Below, in pieces: positions 49,454-58,760 of a DNA stretch of 64,000 bases. Numbering within the stretch: position 1 is the first letter of the stretch; each line of letters starts with the position of its first letter. Location: assembly GCA_012729785.1 (NCBI GenBank), contig JAAYCL010000027.1, forward strand, positions 39,194-103,193, read 5' to 3'. Source of the stretch: Chlamydiota bacterium (GTDB taxonomy: Bacteria > Auribacterota > Tritonobacteria > UBA1439). Made by a program: the position numbers and the translations under genes. The notes under the pieces were generated by a model. The model had not been told where the DNA came from. It was given only the letters and a program-made list of their open reading frames with translations, and searched no databases.

Positions 49454-51937
49454 TCAGCGCCGCTCGACGGTGACGCAATCCAGACAGATGCCCAGGTCCG
49501 CCGGCGCGGCGAACTCGGTCGGACGGCCCCTGCGGACGGGGGATACGAGCTCGAGCACGGCGCGGGTCCCGTGTGCGGGCAGCGCCGAGGCGGGGACCGA
49601 GACACGATACTCCCGGAACGAAGGGCCGACCTCGATCGTCGCGATCTCCCGCCCCCCGACGCGGACGCTGACCGGCACCGGGGGAACGCCCCTGCCCGCG
49701 GAGGCGCGAAGCGTCACGGCGACGCCGCCGGGTGCGTCCAGGGTCGGGACGGCGAGGGCGGCGTCGCCGTTTGTCCAGCGCGCCCAGCGCCGCACCGGGG
49801 CGCCCCCGTCCCGCTCCCATCGCATCAGGGGCCCGTGAAAACCGCGAAGGAGCGCGAAGGCGTCGACGGCGACGTCGATGACCCGGCGCCGGGCCGCCCC
49901 GGCGCGTTCCGCGGCGGGGACGACGCGGAAGACCCGCGCGACCGCCTCCACCGGGATCCGCCTCGCCGGGAACCCCCCCACGCGGTACTCGAGGTGGTCC
50001 GTCGAGAGGGGGAGGGCGAGGAGCGGCTCGAAGTCGAGGGCGGGGGAGAACGGCGTCCCGCCGCGCGAGATGTAGTAGACGCGGCGGCCCTCCTCGATCC
50101 AGCGCCCCATCACCCGCTCCACCCCGCGGCACTTCCGCGGTGTCTGCTCGGAGAGCTGGAGCACGTCGACGCCGTACGCGCAGTCGAGCGGCGCCGCCAT
50201 CCCGCTCCCCTCGCAGACGTGGATCCCCCCCCGGTCGAGCGCGGCGGCGAGGCGGGCGATGAACTCGGCGGTCCCCGCGTAGTCGACCGGAAGGACGCGG
50301 CGCGTGTAGCCGGATCCCATCCGGGCGAGGAGGAGGAGCGCCACGGCGGCCGCCGCGCAGCGCCACCGCCTACCGCGTTCGGCGAGGCGGGCGAGGAGAT
50401 ACGCCGCGAAGAAGACCAGCGCGGGGAAGGCGAGCGGTATGAAGCGCCGGGCGGCCCACAGATACGACGGGAAGACCATCTTCCTGGCGACAAAGAACGC
50501 GCAGACAGGGGCGGCGATCAAAAAGAACGCCCCCCGCGCGCCGTCGAGCCCGCCGCGGATGAAGAGGATTGCGCCCGAAAGCGCGAGGACGAGGCCGAGC
50601 GGCACGGTCACCCCGCCCGCGGAAACGGGGTAGAGCAGCCAGCCGAGCTCGCGGAGGTTGCGCGCGTCGGGCCCGCCGCCGAGGCGCGGCCGGATATGGT
50701 ACGCGTAGACCGAGAGGGCGACCAGCGCCGCCGCGAGCGCCCAGCGGACGCCGCTCGAAGCGGCGCGGCGCGCGGGGCGCCGCCGGGCGAAACGCAGCGC
50801 GGCGAGGAAGGCGAGGAACCCCCCGCCCGCGGCGACGAGCCGGAGCGGGGCGAGGCCGTGCGAGCGGAGGACCTCCGCCTGGCGCTCGAAATAGGGCCGG
50901 CAGACGGTCAGGTTCTGCACCGCGAGGTGCGCGGCCCCGAACGCCAGCGGGACCAGGAACGCGGCCGCCGCGCGGCGGCTCTTGAAGAGGAGCAGGCAGA
51001 GGAGGAAGGCGGGGAGGAGGAGGGCCGCGGCGAAGATGGCCAGCAACGCCTCCCCGAAACAGGCGCCCGCAAGGGCGGCCCACGCCGGCCGGTTCTCGTC
51101 CAGCGCCCGGGAGAGACAGAGGATCCCGGCCCAGAGGAGAAGCTGGGCCGAGATCTCCGCGGTGGGGAAGCGGACGCACCAGACCTGCGCGGCGCTGCCG
51201 GCGAGCAGGACCGCGGCGAGCGCGGCGGCCCTCTTTCCCGCGAGCTCGCGCGCCGCGAGGCCGAAGGCGGCGAGCGCGAGGAGCCCCATCCCGACATTCG
51301 TCCAGAGCGAGAGGCGGAGCCCCCCGAGGGCGTGGAGCGCGGCGATCCAGACGGTGTAGAGGTGGTAGAAGTGCGGGGAGACGATCGCGCGGTCGTGGTC
51401 GCCGATCGCCATCCCTCCCTCGTACCGCTGCGGGATGAGGTGGGTGAAGTAGAACAGCTCCCGGTCCGCGGGGGGGAGGGAGGCGAGGAGCGGGTCCCGG
51501 TACGCGATCCGGCCGGTGCGGGCGAGCCGGGCGCCGGTGTTGATGTAGGTGCCCGGGTCCCAGTTGCCGAGGACGTACTCGTACGGGGGGGAGTAGAGGG
51601 CGGCGGCGAAGAGGGCGATGAGGCCGGCCCAGGCGAGCGGCCGGAGGCGCGGAGGCGGGACGCCCCATCCGGCGCGCGGGGCGGCGAGGAACAGGGCGAG
51701 GGAGACGAGCGCCTGCGCGGCGAGGAGCGCCTCGAGCGAGAAGAGCGAGAGCTGGGCGAGGAGGAGGCCGATCCACGACGCGGAGAGGACGCTCCCGAGG
51801 GCGGCAAGGAAGAGCCACTCGCCGAAATCGCGCGGCAGCGGCCCGCGGCCGCGTTTGGAGGCGAGGCGCAGGAACAGGGCGCCCGGCAGGGCGAGGAGGA
51901 GCGGCGCCGCGGCGAGAAGGATCAGGGGGCGAGCCAT
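49454..51937 (-). CDS. Polytopic membrane protein, GT-C-type glycosyltransferase-like
   Basis: An 827-aa protein with about 12-14 membrane helices in residues 1-545 and a soluble beta-rich end (~550-827). The first external loop carries GNWDPGTYINTGARLARTG with D127, the kind of acidic loop-1 motif seen in GT-C enzymes that use polyprenyl-phosphate sugars. FPTAEI and TYGV-type loops follow. A sugar transfer to a glycan on the outer face of the inner membrane is likely, but neither donor nor acceptor is known. It overlaps the GT4 gene by 16 bases. Confidence 0.75.
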   Translation of the reverse strand: MARPLILLAAAPLLLALPGALFLRLASKRGRGPLPRDFGEWLFLAALGSVLSASWIGLLLAQLSLFSLEALLAAQALVSLALFLAAPRAGWGVPPPRLRPLAWAGLIALFAAALYSPPYEYVLGNWDPGTYINTGARLARTGRIAYRDPLLASLPPADRELFYFTHLIPQRYEGGMAIGDHDRAIVSPHFYHLYTVWIAALHALGGLRLSLWTNVGMGLLALAAFGLAARELAGKRAAALAAVLLAGSAAQVWCVRFPTAEISAQLLLWAGILCLSRALDENRPAWAALAGACFGEALLAIFAAALLLPAFLLCLLLFKSRRAAAAFLVPLAFGAAHLAVQNLTVCRPYFERQAEVLRSHGLAPLRLVAAGGGFLAFLAALRFARRRPARRAASSGVRWALAAALVALSVYAYHIRPRLGGGPDARNLRELGWLLYPVSAGGVTVPLGLVLALSGAILFIRGGLDGARGAFFLIAAPVCAFFVARKMVFPSYLWAARRFIPLAFPALVFFAAYLLARLAERGRRWRCAAAAVALLLLARMGSGYTRRVLPVDYAGTAEFIARLAAALDRGGIHVCEGSGMAAPLDCAYGVDVLQLSEQTPRKCRGVERVMGRWIEEGRRVYYISRGGTPFSPALDFEPLLALPLSTDHLEYRVGGFPARRIPVEAVARVFRVVPAAERAGAARRRVIDVAVDAFALLRGFHGPLMRWERDGGAPVRRWARWTNGDAALAVPTLDAPGGVAVTLRASAGRGVPPVPVSVRVGGREIATIEVGPSFREYRVSVPASALPAHGTRAVLELVSPVRRGRPTEFAAPADLGICLDCVTVERR

Positions 51938-53004
51938 CGGGTGAGGTGTCCTTTCAGCCGGCGCTCGAGCAGGCCCGGGTCGAACGCCGCCAGGCGGGCG
52001 CGCTGCCGGGCGACGACGCCGCGCCGGAGCGGCCCGTCGGCGAGGAGGAGCGCCATCATCTCGGCGATGCGCGGGTAATCCTTCTCGCGGTAGAGGACGC
52101 CGCTCCCCCCGAGCGTTTCGGGGACGGCGCCCGCGGCGTAGGCGAGGACCGGGACGTCCGCCGCCATCGCCTCCAGCAGCGGGATGCAGAACCCCTCGTG
52201 CTCGCTTGCGCAGAGGAACAGGTCGGCGACGCGGTAGAAGCCGGCGAGCTGGTCGGCGCGGACGTGGTTGGTGAAGAGGACGTTGTCGAGGCCGAGCTCG
52301 CGGGCGAGGTTCTTCAGGAGGGCGAGATAGCGCTCGAGCCCCATGTAGGAGCCGACGAGGAGCAGGCGCGCGTCCCGGCCGACGAAGCGGCGGTAGGCGG
52401 CGAACGCCTTGAGCAGGTCCTCGAAGCGCTTGTTGGGGACGACCCTGCCGACGAAGAGGATGTTCTTCAGTCCGTCCCGCCAGCGCCGCAGAAACTTCTC
52501 GTCGGGGCGTTCGCGTGAGAGCGGATCCCCGACGATGATCGGCATCACCTCGACGTGTCTGAACCCCGCCGCCACGAGCTCCTCGGCGTTGAAGGCGGAG
52601 TCGGCGAGGCAGAGGTCGGGGAGGGCGGCGAGCCCGGCGAGCTCCCCGCGGCCGCGGTCGAGGATGCGCTCCCGCTCGTCGTAGAGGGCGTGGAACCAGC
52701 GGCCCGGCGTGATGTTGTGGTAGACGAGGACGCGCGGGGCGGGGAGCGCGCGGAAGTAGTCCACCGTCTCGGAGCCGATGGAGAAGTGGAAGAGGGTGAG
52801 GTCGCCGGGGCGGGCCTCGGCGCGGTGGGCGGCGAGGTCGCGGGCCCGGCCGCGCATCCTCGGGGAGATGTGGCGCAGGGGGCAGAAGATCTCGGAGCCG
52901 TGCCCCCAGGCGCGGAAGATCTTCTGGAGGGCGAGGGCGTGGTTGCTGATCGCATCCCCCTCGACGAACCCGGCGACGATCTGGTGAACGGCCCGACGCG
53001 CCAT
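51922..53004 (-). CDS. GT4-family glycosyltransferase
   Basis: A 360-aa GT-B fold enzyme. FVGRVVPNKRFEDLLKAF is the nucleotide-sugar loop and SEHEGFCIPLLEAM the EX7E retaining-enzyme motif. It is clearly a paralogue of the adjacent gene at 53010-54086 (shared FxxGDAISNxALALQ start and LFHFSIGSET segment). The second ATG (53004) is used because GGAGAAAGGGTGAG precedes it. Substrate unknown. Confidence 0.9.
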   Translation of the reverse strand: MARRAVHQIVAGFVEGDAISNHALALQKIFRAWGHGSEIFCPLRHISPRMRGRARDLAAHRAEARPGDLTLFHFSIGSETVDYFRALPAPRVLVYHNITPGRWFHALYDERERILDRGRGELAGLAALPDLCLADSAFNAEELVAAGFRHVEVMPIIVGDPLSRERPDEKFLRRWRDGLKNILFVGRVVPNKRFEDLLKAFAAYRRFVGRDARLLLVGSYMGLERYLALLKNLARELGLDNVLFTNHVRADQLAGFYRVADLFLCASEHEGFCIPLLEAMAADVPVLAYAAGAVPETLGGSGVLYREKDYPRIAEMMALLLADGPLRRGVVARQRARLAAFDPGLLERRLKGHLTRWLAP

Positions 53005-53009
53005 GCGCC

Positions 53010-54086
53010 TCACCCTTTCTCCAGCCACGGTTCGAGCAGCGTCCGCAGGCGCGCCGCGACCGCCTCGCGCGAAAACGACGCGAGGCGCGGGAGCTGCCGC
53101 TCGACGATCGCCGTCTTGAGCGCCGGGTCCGCGAGGATCCTCCCGGCGAGCTCCGCGATCGCGGGGAACCTTTTCTCCTTCACGAGCACCCCCGCCTCCG
53201 CGAGCGTCTCGGGCACCGCCGCCGCGGCGTAGGCGATCACCGGGACGCGGAACTGCATCGCCTCCAGCAGCGGGATGCAGAACCCCTCGTGCTCGCTCAT
53301 CGACAGGAAGACCGAGGCGGTGCGGTAGAGGGCGAACAGCTCGGCGTCGGTGACGTGGTTGAGGAAGACGACGTCGGGGAGGTCGAGGACCGTGACGAGG
53401 GAGCGCAGCAGGGCGGTGTACCGGTCCATCCCGGTCATCGCCCCGGCGACGATGAGGCGCGACCGCGGGTCCACGGTGTTGCGGTAGTAGTAGTAGATCT
53501 TGATCAGATCCTCCACGCGCTTGTTGGGCACGACCCTCCCGACCGAGAGGAGGTTCGCCGCCCCGTCCCCGAACCGCCGCAGGAAGACCGGGTCGGGGGC
53601 GGACGAGAGCTTCGCCGGGTCGGCGACGAGCGGCAGCACGCCGGTGGGGGAGAAGCCGAACTGCTCGAGCTCGCGGCGGTTGAACTCCGAGACGCCGAGG
53701 GCGAGGTCGGGGACGCCGGCGAGCGCCCGCATCTCCTCCCGTCCCGCCCTGAGGACGCGCGCCTTCTCCTCGTGGACGCCGTCGAACCAGTCGGCGGGGG
53801 TGATGTTGTGGTAGACGAGCACCTTGCGCGTGCGGAGGCGCGCGAAGTAGTCCGAGAGGGGGGAGCCGACGGAGAAGTGGAACAGGGTGATGTTCGACGG
53901 GTCGCCGGGGGAGGGGAGGCGGCGGTAGTCCTCGCAGAAGCGCTCGACGGCCGGGTGGACGTGGCGCGGCTCGCAGTAGAGCGTCGAGTCGAGGCCCCAG
54001 CCGCGGGCGATCTCCTGGAGGGCGAGGGCGTAGTTGCTGATCGCGTCGCCGCTGCCGAAGCCCGGGAGAAGCTGGTCGAGTCGCAT
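53010..54086 (-). CDS. GT4-family glycosyltransferase
   Basis: A 358-aa GT-B enzyme. FGSGDAISNYALALQEI, the VLVYHNITPADWF segment, SVGRVVPNKRVEDLIKIYYYYR and SEHEGFCIPLLEAM are the main features. It is a tandem paralogue of the next gene, 5 bases downstream, so the pair arose by duplication. These enzymes probably add related sugars to the same exported polysaccharide. Confidence 0.9.
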   Translation of the reverse strand: MRLDQLLPGFGSGDAISNYALALQEIARGWGLDSTLYCEPRHVHPAVERFCEDYRRLPSPGDPSNITLFHFSVGSPLSDYFARLRTRKVLVYHNITPADWFDGVHEEKARVLRAGREEMRALAGVPDLALGVSEFNRRELEQFGFSPTGVLPLVADPAKLSSAPDPVFLRRFGDGAANLLSVGRVVPNKRVEDLIKIYYYYRNTVDPRSRLIVAGAMTGMDRYTALLRSLVTVLDLPDVVFLNHVTDAELFALYRTASVFLSMSEHEGFCIPLLEAMQFRVPVIAYAAAAVPETLAEAGVLVKEKRFPAIAELAGRILADPALKTAIVERQLPRLASFSREAVAARLRTLLEPWLEKG

Positions 54087-54269
54087 GGTAGCTATTGTGC
54101 CACAGAGATCACGGGGGACGCAGAATCTTGTTGCCGCAACGTCAGCGGGAGGCCGCGGACTGCGCCCCCCTGTTGGGGCTTGCCTGGATCCATATCGCTG
54201 TCGGGAACGGGATCGATCCTGTTTCGACGCCGGTCCCGACGGCGATCCCGACGGCTGCGACGCCTGCGA

Positions 54270-55460
54270 TTACAGCCCGAAGCGGCCGAACGCCTCCCGA
54301 TAGCGCCCCAGCGCCGCGTCCCATGAGTAGTCCCGCTCCGCGTAACGTCTCCCCCCCGCGGCGAGGGCCTCGCGCAACCCCGGGCGTTCGAGGAGCAGGT
54401 GCACGCACTCCTCGAACTCGTAGTAGTCGCGGAAGGCGAGGCCGCCGTTGGAGCGGGCGCAGTGGCCCTCCGTCACGGCGCAGCGGGCGTTCACGATCCC
54501 CGCCGTCCCGGCGAGCCACGCCTCCATCAGCACGATGGAGAGGCTCTCGTTCACCGAGGGCTGGCAGAGGGCGAGGCAGGCGGCGTAGCCGTCGTGCTTG
54601 AGCTCCTCGTCGACGTACCCGAGATCCAGGATGCCGCCGGCGCTCTCGGGCGGGATCCGCACCTCGCCGGTGCCGAGGAGGGCGAGGGAGAGCGGCTGCG
54701 CGGGGTTATTCTTTTTGAAGACGCGCACGTACTCCACGAGGAGCGGGGTGTTCTTCCCCTCCTCGCGCCGGCCCGCGTAGAGGAGGAACGGGGTCGTGAG
54801 GCCGAACCTCTTGCGGAACCGCTCCGGGCGGTAGCGCGGGCGCGCCTCGAACCCCATCCCCGCGACCGCGGCGCGCGCGTCCTCGGTCTCGAAGAGGCGC
54901 CGGGCGAGCTCGCGTTCGGGGGGGCTGTTGAAGAGGATTCCGCGCACGCGTGCGAACATCTCGCGGAATATCCCCAAACGCGCGTACGGCTCGTCGTGGA
55001 GGCACGGGATCAGGAGCGACTTCTCGGGCGCGACGGCGCTCCCCGCCCAGGTGGTGCCGAACAGGTAGGGGAGGAAGATGAAGCAGTCGAACCGGTCCCG
55101 GTTGCCGCCGATGAAGTCGTAGAGCGGGGCGCTGTGGACGCTCCCCCTGATCCAGCACTCCTCCTCGCCGGGCGACACCGCCGCCCCGCGCGAGATGCGT
55201 TCCTGGATCGAGGCGAACTCCGCGGCCCGGTCGCGCGCGTCCACGGGGAAGCGGCGGACGGTTACGCCTCCGACCGTCTCCGTCCCGGGGCGGTAGTGGT
55301 TGGCCCAGGTGAAATGGTCGCGCGCGCAGGTGGTGAGGACGGTGACCTCGTCCCCGGACGCCGCGAGCCGCTCGGCGACGCCCTGGGCGAGCATCTCGGC
55401 GCCGCCGGCCGAGTGCACGCCGTAGCGTGGAACCACGAACGCGATTGTGCGCGCGGGCAT
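54270..55460 (-). CDS. GT4-family glycosyltransferase
   Basis: A 396-aa GT-B enzyme, more distant from the pair above. It starts MPARTIAFVVPRYGVHSAGGAEMLAQ, a typical mannosyl/rhamnosyltransferase-like start. The sugar loop is LYAGRREEGKNTPLLVEYV and the active-site motif is PSVNESLSIVLMEAW. The start may alternatively be three codons earlier (55469). Palindromic hairpins lie just upstream (55477-55588). Confidence 0.9.
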   Translation of the reverse strand: MPARTIAFVVPRYGVHSAGGAEMLAQGVAERLAASGDEVTVLTTCARDHFTWANHYRPGTETVGGVTVRRFPVDARDRAAEFASIQERISRGAAVSPGEEECWIRGSVHSAPLYDFIGGNRDRFDCFIFLPYLFGTTWAGSAVAPEKSLLIPCLHDEPYARLGIFREMFARVRGILFNSPPERELARRLFETEDARAAVAGMGFEARPRYRPERFRKRFGLTTPFLLYAGRREEGKNTPLLVEYVRVFKKNNPAQPLSLALLGTGEVRIPPESAGGILDLGYVDEELKHDGYAACLALCQPSVNESLSIVLMEAWLAGTAGIVNARCAVTEGHCARSNGGLAFRDYYEFEECVHLLLERPGLREALAAGGRRYAERDYSWDAALGRYREAFGRFGL

Positions 55461-55476
55461 GAGGGCCATTCCACCC

Positions 55477-55588
55477 GGGGGCACACGTACGGGTGCCCCG
55501 GGTATCACCGTGGGGTGCGCCCCGCTCGGACGCCCCTGATAGCTTTGAAAACCATTTCCCCCAGGGCACACTTACGTGTGCCCTGGGG
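55477..55588. repeat. Two related hairpins with a shared core
   Basis: Hairpin A (about 55474-55502) has arms CCCGGGGGCAC and GTGCCCCGGG. Hairpin B is perfect: CCCCAGGGCACAC (55559-55571), loop TTAC, GTGTGCCCTGGGG (55576-55588). Both contain the same core, GGGCACAC-[GT]TACG-GTGCCC. They lie between a glycosyltransferase start and the stop of the gene at 55647, with no T-run. Repeats of one element or a regulatory pair are possible. Confidence 0.6.
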
Positions 55589-55646
55589 CTGTGGAGAACT
55601 CCATAACAGTTTCATGGGGAATATGTTATATAATTCCAGTTCGGGC

Positions 55647-56069
55647 TTATTCGCCTCCGCTCTTCAGTTTCGCGAGCTCGGCGTCCACTTTGCGGTTCAG
55701 ACTGACGATGGCGTTCACCACCTGGCAGTTGAACTCCTTCTGCTGGGAGAAGAGGCGGAAGGTGTAGAACTTCAGGAGCTTCCAGATCGCCTTCTTGAGC
55801 AGGACCGCCGGGGCGCCGAGGATCCCCCCCTTGGAGTAGATCGGGAAGTCGCCGATGTCCAAATCCCAGGTCTGCTGGATGACCTTCAACGAATACTCGA
55901 GGAAGTCCGCCTCGCTCTTCACCCCGCTCAGCTCCAGCGCCGCGACGCGCGAGAGGTCGTACCGGTCGTAGACCCCGGCCTCCTTCTTGCGGGCGACGCG
56001 GTCCTCGATCTCGCGCTGTATCGCCGCCACGTCCACCCCGTCGGCGCCGATCTGGAACATGCCTGTCAT
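55647..56069 (-). CDS. Conserved-looking small protein of unknown function
   Basis: A 140-aa protein starting MTGMFQIGADGVD. A mixed helical body (IQREIEDRVARKKEAG, YDLSRVAALELSG) ends in a heptad-like helix (NAIVSLNRKVDAELAKLKSG), suggesting oligomerisation. GGGAGGTGACAG precedes ATG 56069. It sits inside the glycan-export cluster, where similar short helical proteins occur next to glycosyltransferases, so a scaffolding role is possible. No family assigned. Confidence 0.6.
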   Translation of the reverse strand: MTGMFQIGADGVDVAAIQREIEDRVARKKEAGVYDRYDLSRVAALELSGVKSEADFLEYSLKVIQQTWDLDIGDFPIYSKGGILGAPAVLLKKAIWKLLKFYTFRLFSQQKEFNCQVVNAIVSLNRKVDAELAKLKSGGE

Positions 56070-56128
56070 GCTGTCACCTCCCGGGCACGAACAACCCTCC
56101 GTCGCGGAGGAACCCCATCCGTTGTGCG

Positions 56129-56611
56129 TCAAGGGGCGCTCTCGCCCTCGTCGTCCGGCACGCGGACGGTCGCCGTGCCCGTTACGTAACCGGTCCGCGT
56201 GCCGTCCGCCCTGAAGGTCGGCGCGGTCGTAAAGTCGATCTCCAACGTGCCGTCCCGGCGCGGCGTGAAGAGGAGCTCCTTGAACATATACATATCGATA
56301 TCGATTCCGCCGCGCCGTGCGCTCTCCGCGACATCCGAGAGGGTCAGCAGGTCGACCTCCTCGCAGTAGGTCATCAGCTCCTCGTAGTCCCTCGGCCACC
56401 TTTCGTTGTCCTCGTGGAACGAACGGCTCACCTCCGAGAGGAGGATGCGGGCCCCCGCGCGCCGCGCCTCGTCCTCGCCGAGCGGCCCGAAGGCGGCCGC
56501 ACATCCAGACGAGGCGCACAGGGCGCACGCCAGGAGGAGGGCGCCGGGATGCGCGAGGCGCCCCGCCCCGTGCCGGACGCGCCCGCAGGATGCGGAGGCC
56601 GGCGATCTCAT
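56129..56611 (-). CDS. Small lipoprotein-like protein in the ABC-export operon
   Basis: A 160-aa protein with a signal sequence (residues ~15-36, ALLLACALCASSGC) ending in a Cys that could be lipidated. The mature part has one acidic helix region (RSFHEDNERWPRDYEELMTYC) and a beta-strand end (TGYVTGTATVRV). ATG overlaps the wzt stop by 4 bases. It has the pilin-like 'WPRDYEEL' pattern of bacterial secreted proteins but no known family. Confidence 0.65.
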   Translation of the reverse strand: MRSPASASCGRVRHGAGRLAHPGALLLACALCASSGCAAAFGPLGEDEARRAGARILLSEVSRSFHEDNERWPRDYEELMTYCEEVDLLTLSDVAESARRGGIDIDMYMFKELLFTPRRDGTLEIDFTTAPTFRADGTRTGYVTGTATVRVPDDEGESAP

Positions 56612-57786
56612 ATCCGCTCCCACCGGCAGGGGATGTCCGCCACCCCCTCGGCCTTGCGGGGAGAGTCGACCCAGAGGCTGAACCGGTTGTCGAGCCGGTG
56701 GTAACTCGTCTTGTGGTCGCGGGTGTGGAGGGAGAAGGAGAAGTAGTATCTCCCCCGGAGGAGCGGCAGGGAGGGGAAGGAGAGGCGCAGCGTTCCCTCG
56801 CCCTCGATCGCGTCGATCGGGAACGGGTCGATAAGCGTGTTGCTCCCGATGCAGAGCGTCCCGTCGCCCTTGGTCACGGCGAAGCCGAAGACCGGGTCCT
56901 CGATCCGCTTCCCGGCGCGCCAGTCGAGCTCCACGACGAGCGGCTCCCCGCTCAGGATGCGCTCGACCGCCCCGCCCTTCCCGTCCGTGAACCGGACGGC
57001 GGAGATGACCGCCTCCTTCGTGCCCCACTCCCGCACGACCACCGCCCCCGCCTTCTGGAAGCCGAGGCTCTTGTACTGGTCCACCACCTGTCCCGGCTCG
57101 CCGACCCGGACGATCCTCCCCGCGTCGAGGAGGAGGACCGAGTCGCTCACCTCGGTGATGGTGTCGAGGTCGTGCGAGACGATGAGCATTGTCTTCCCCG
57201 CGCGCTTGAACTGCGCGATCTTCTCGATGCACTTCTTCCTGAACGTCTCATCCCCCACCGCCATCACCTCGTCGATGAGGAGGATGTCGGGATTCACCTC
57301 GACGGCGACGGCGAAGCCGAGGCGGACGTACATCCCGGAGGAGTAGTGCTTCACCGGGATGTCGATGAACTGCTCGAGCTCCGCGAAGCGCACGATCGCG
57401 TCGAACCGCTCGGCGATCTCCCTCCTCGTCAAGCCGAGGATCGAGCCGTTCAGGCGGATGTTCTCCGCGCCGGTGAGGTCGGGGTGGAACCCCGCGCCGA
57501 GCTCCAGCAGCGAGGAGACGCGCCCGCGCACCTCGACCGTCCCCTCGGTGGGGCGCATCGTGCGGGCGAGGATGCCGAGGAGGGTGCTCTTCCCGGCGCC
57601 GTTGGCGCCGATGATGCCGATCGTCGAGCCCGCCTCGGCGGCGAAACTGATCCCCTTCAGCGCCCAGAACTCCTCCCGCCCCTTCTGGCCGCGCAGGAGA
57701 GACATGGCGGACGCCTTGAGCGTGTTCCGCCCGGCGTGCTTGAGGGTGAACCGCTTCCCGACGCCGCTGACCTCGATGGATTTCAT
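56608..57786 (-). CDS. wzt: Polysaccharide ABC transporter ATP-binding protein with C-terminal substrate domain
   Basis: A 392-aa ATPase. Walker A GANGAGKST (60-68), the signature YSSGM (148-152), Walker B ILLIDEV (168-174) and His205 are in place. After the ATPase, residues ~250-392 form a beta-sandwich (EPLVVELDWRAG ... LRLSFPSLPLLRGRYYFSF) like the Wzt C-terminal domain that recognises the end-capped O-polysaccharide. Start 57786 has GAGG-type signal. It works with the permease at 57909-58694. Confidence 0.92.
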   Translation of the reverse strand: MKSIEVSGVGKRFTLKHAGRNTLKASAMSLLRGQKGREEFWALKGISFAAEAGSTIGIIGANGAGKSTLLGILARTMRPTEGTVEVRGRVSSLLELGAGFHPDLTGAENIRLNGSILGLTRREIAERFDAIVRFAELEQFIDIPVKHYSSGMYVRLGFAVAVEVNPDILLIDEVMAVGDETFRKKCIEKIAQFKRAGKTMLIVSHDLDTITEVSDSVLLLDAGRIVRVGEPGQVVDQYKSLGFQKAGAVVVREWGTKEAVISAVRFTDGKGGAVERILSGEPLVVELDWRAGKRIEDPVFGFAVTKGDGTLCIGSNTLIDPFPIDAIEGEGTLRLSFPSLPLLRGRYYFSFSLHTRDHKTSYHRLDNRFSLWVDSPRKAEGVADIPCRWERI

Positions 57787-57908
57787 GATCTGATCCTCGG
57801 TGCCGCGGATCTTCACGGATCAACGCCGGCCCTTCGGCTGATCGCCGGAGATCCGTGTCGATCCGCGGCGAAACGAACGGCACTCCGCGGCAAGGCGTAT
57901 AGTCCCGG

Positions 57909-58694
57909 TCAAAGCTCGTCGGCGAAGTCGGGCGCGTACCTCCCGAAGACCCGGACCCCCGCCGCGAGGACGAGCAGCGAAACGACGACCGCGGCGGCGG
58001 CCGCCGGCGCCCCCGGCCACGGCCCGCCGACGATGACCGCCCGGTACAGCGTGATGAGGCCCGCCATCGGGTTCAGCCCGTAGAGGGCGAGCAGCCAGCG
58101 CGGCACCAGGTCGTTTTCCGCGATGAACTCGTACGAGTAGATGACCGGCGACATGAAGAACCAGGCCATCAGGAGCACCCCGACGAGGTGCTCCGTGTCG
58201 CGGAAGTAGACGCTCGAGCAGGAGACGAGGAAGGCCAGGCCCAGGCAGAAGACGAGCTGGAGCGCGACGACGAGCGGAAGGAGGGCGAGCCGCGGCCCCC
58301 AGGCGAGCCGCCCCGCGAGCAGGGCGAAGACGAACAGGACGAAAAGGGAGAGGAGATAGTTCACGAGGTTCGCGAGGACCGTGGAGAGCGGCAGGATGGC
58401 CCGGGGGAAGTAGATCTTCTTCACCAGGTTCGGGTGCCCCGCCACCGCGCTGATCGAGTCGTTGCAGCACATCGTGAGAAACTGCCAGGCGAGGATGCCG
58501 GCGAGGAGGTCGGGGAGCGGCATCGGGAACTTCAGGAACCTGATGAAGATCCAGTAGACCAGCATCATGAAGAGGGGGTTGAGGAGCGTCCAGAGGAAGC
58601 CGAGGGTCGAGCCCTGGTAGCGGATCTTCAGGTTGCGGGCGACGAGCGTCGCCAGCATCTCCCGCTTGCCGATGATGTCGGTGAAAAGCCCCAT
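57909..58694 (-). CDS. wzm: Polysaccharide ABC transporter permease
   Basis: A 261-aa ABC-2 type permease with six membrane helices. RNLKIRYQGSTLGFLWTLLNPL at the N-terminus, the AWFFMSPVIYSYEFI segment and the YGLNPMAGLITLYR end are typical of Wzm/TagG. With Wzt it moves undecaprenyl-linked polysaccharide to the periplasm. Between it and wzt lies a 122-base gap with imperfect inverted repeats (CACGGATC ... GATCCGTG). Confidence 0.93.
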   Translation of the reverse strand: MGLFTDIIGKREMLATLVARNLKIRYQGSTLGFLWTLLNPLFMMLVYWIFIRFLKFPMPLPDLLAGILAWQFLTMCCNDSISAVAGHPNLVKKIYFPRAILPLSTVLANLVNYLLSLFVLFVFALLAGRLAWGPRLALLPLVVALQLVFCLGLAFLVSCSSVYFRDTEHLVGVLLMAWFFMSPVIYSYEFIAENDLVPRWLLALYGLNPMAGLITLYRAVIVGGPWPGAPAAAAAVVVSLLVLAAGVRVFGRYAPDFADEL

Positions 58695-58760
58695 GGCGGG
58701 CTCCCGGCCTCTCGATGCACGCGCGGCGACACCGCGCCGTTTGGCCCCGGGGGGGGCGTC

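Noticed and set aside
49331-52078. 915-residue plus-strand open frame
   Set aside because: Runs antisense to the membrane GT-C-like gene and parts of its neighbours; composition is Glu/Arg/Gly-rich low complexity.
54087-54269. Possible C-terminal extension or small gene with repeats of GTCGGGA-type sequence
   Set aside because: The open minus-strand frame overlaps another gene, lacks a ribosome site and ends in a hydrophobic low-complexity stretch; kept as plain intergenic DNA.
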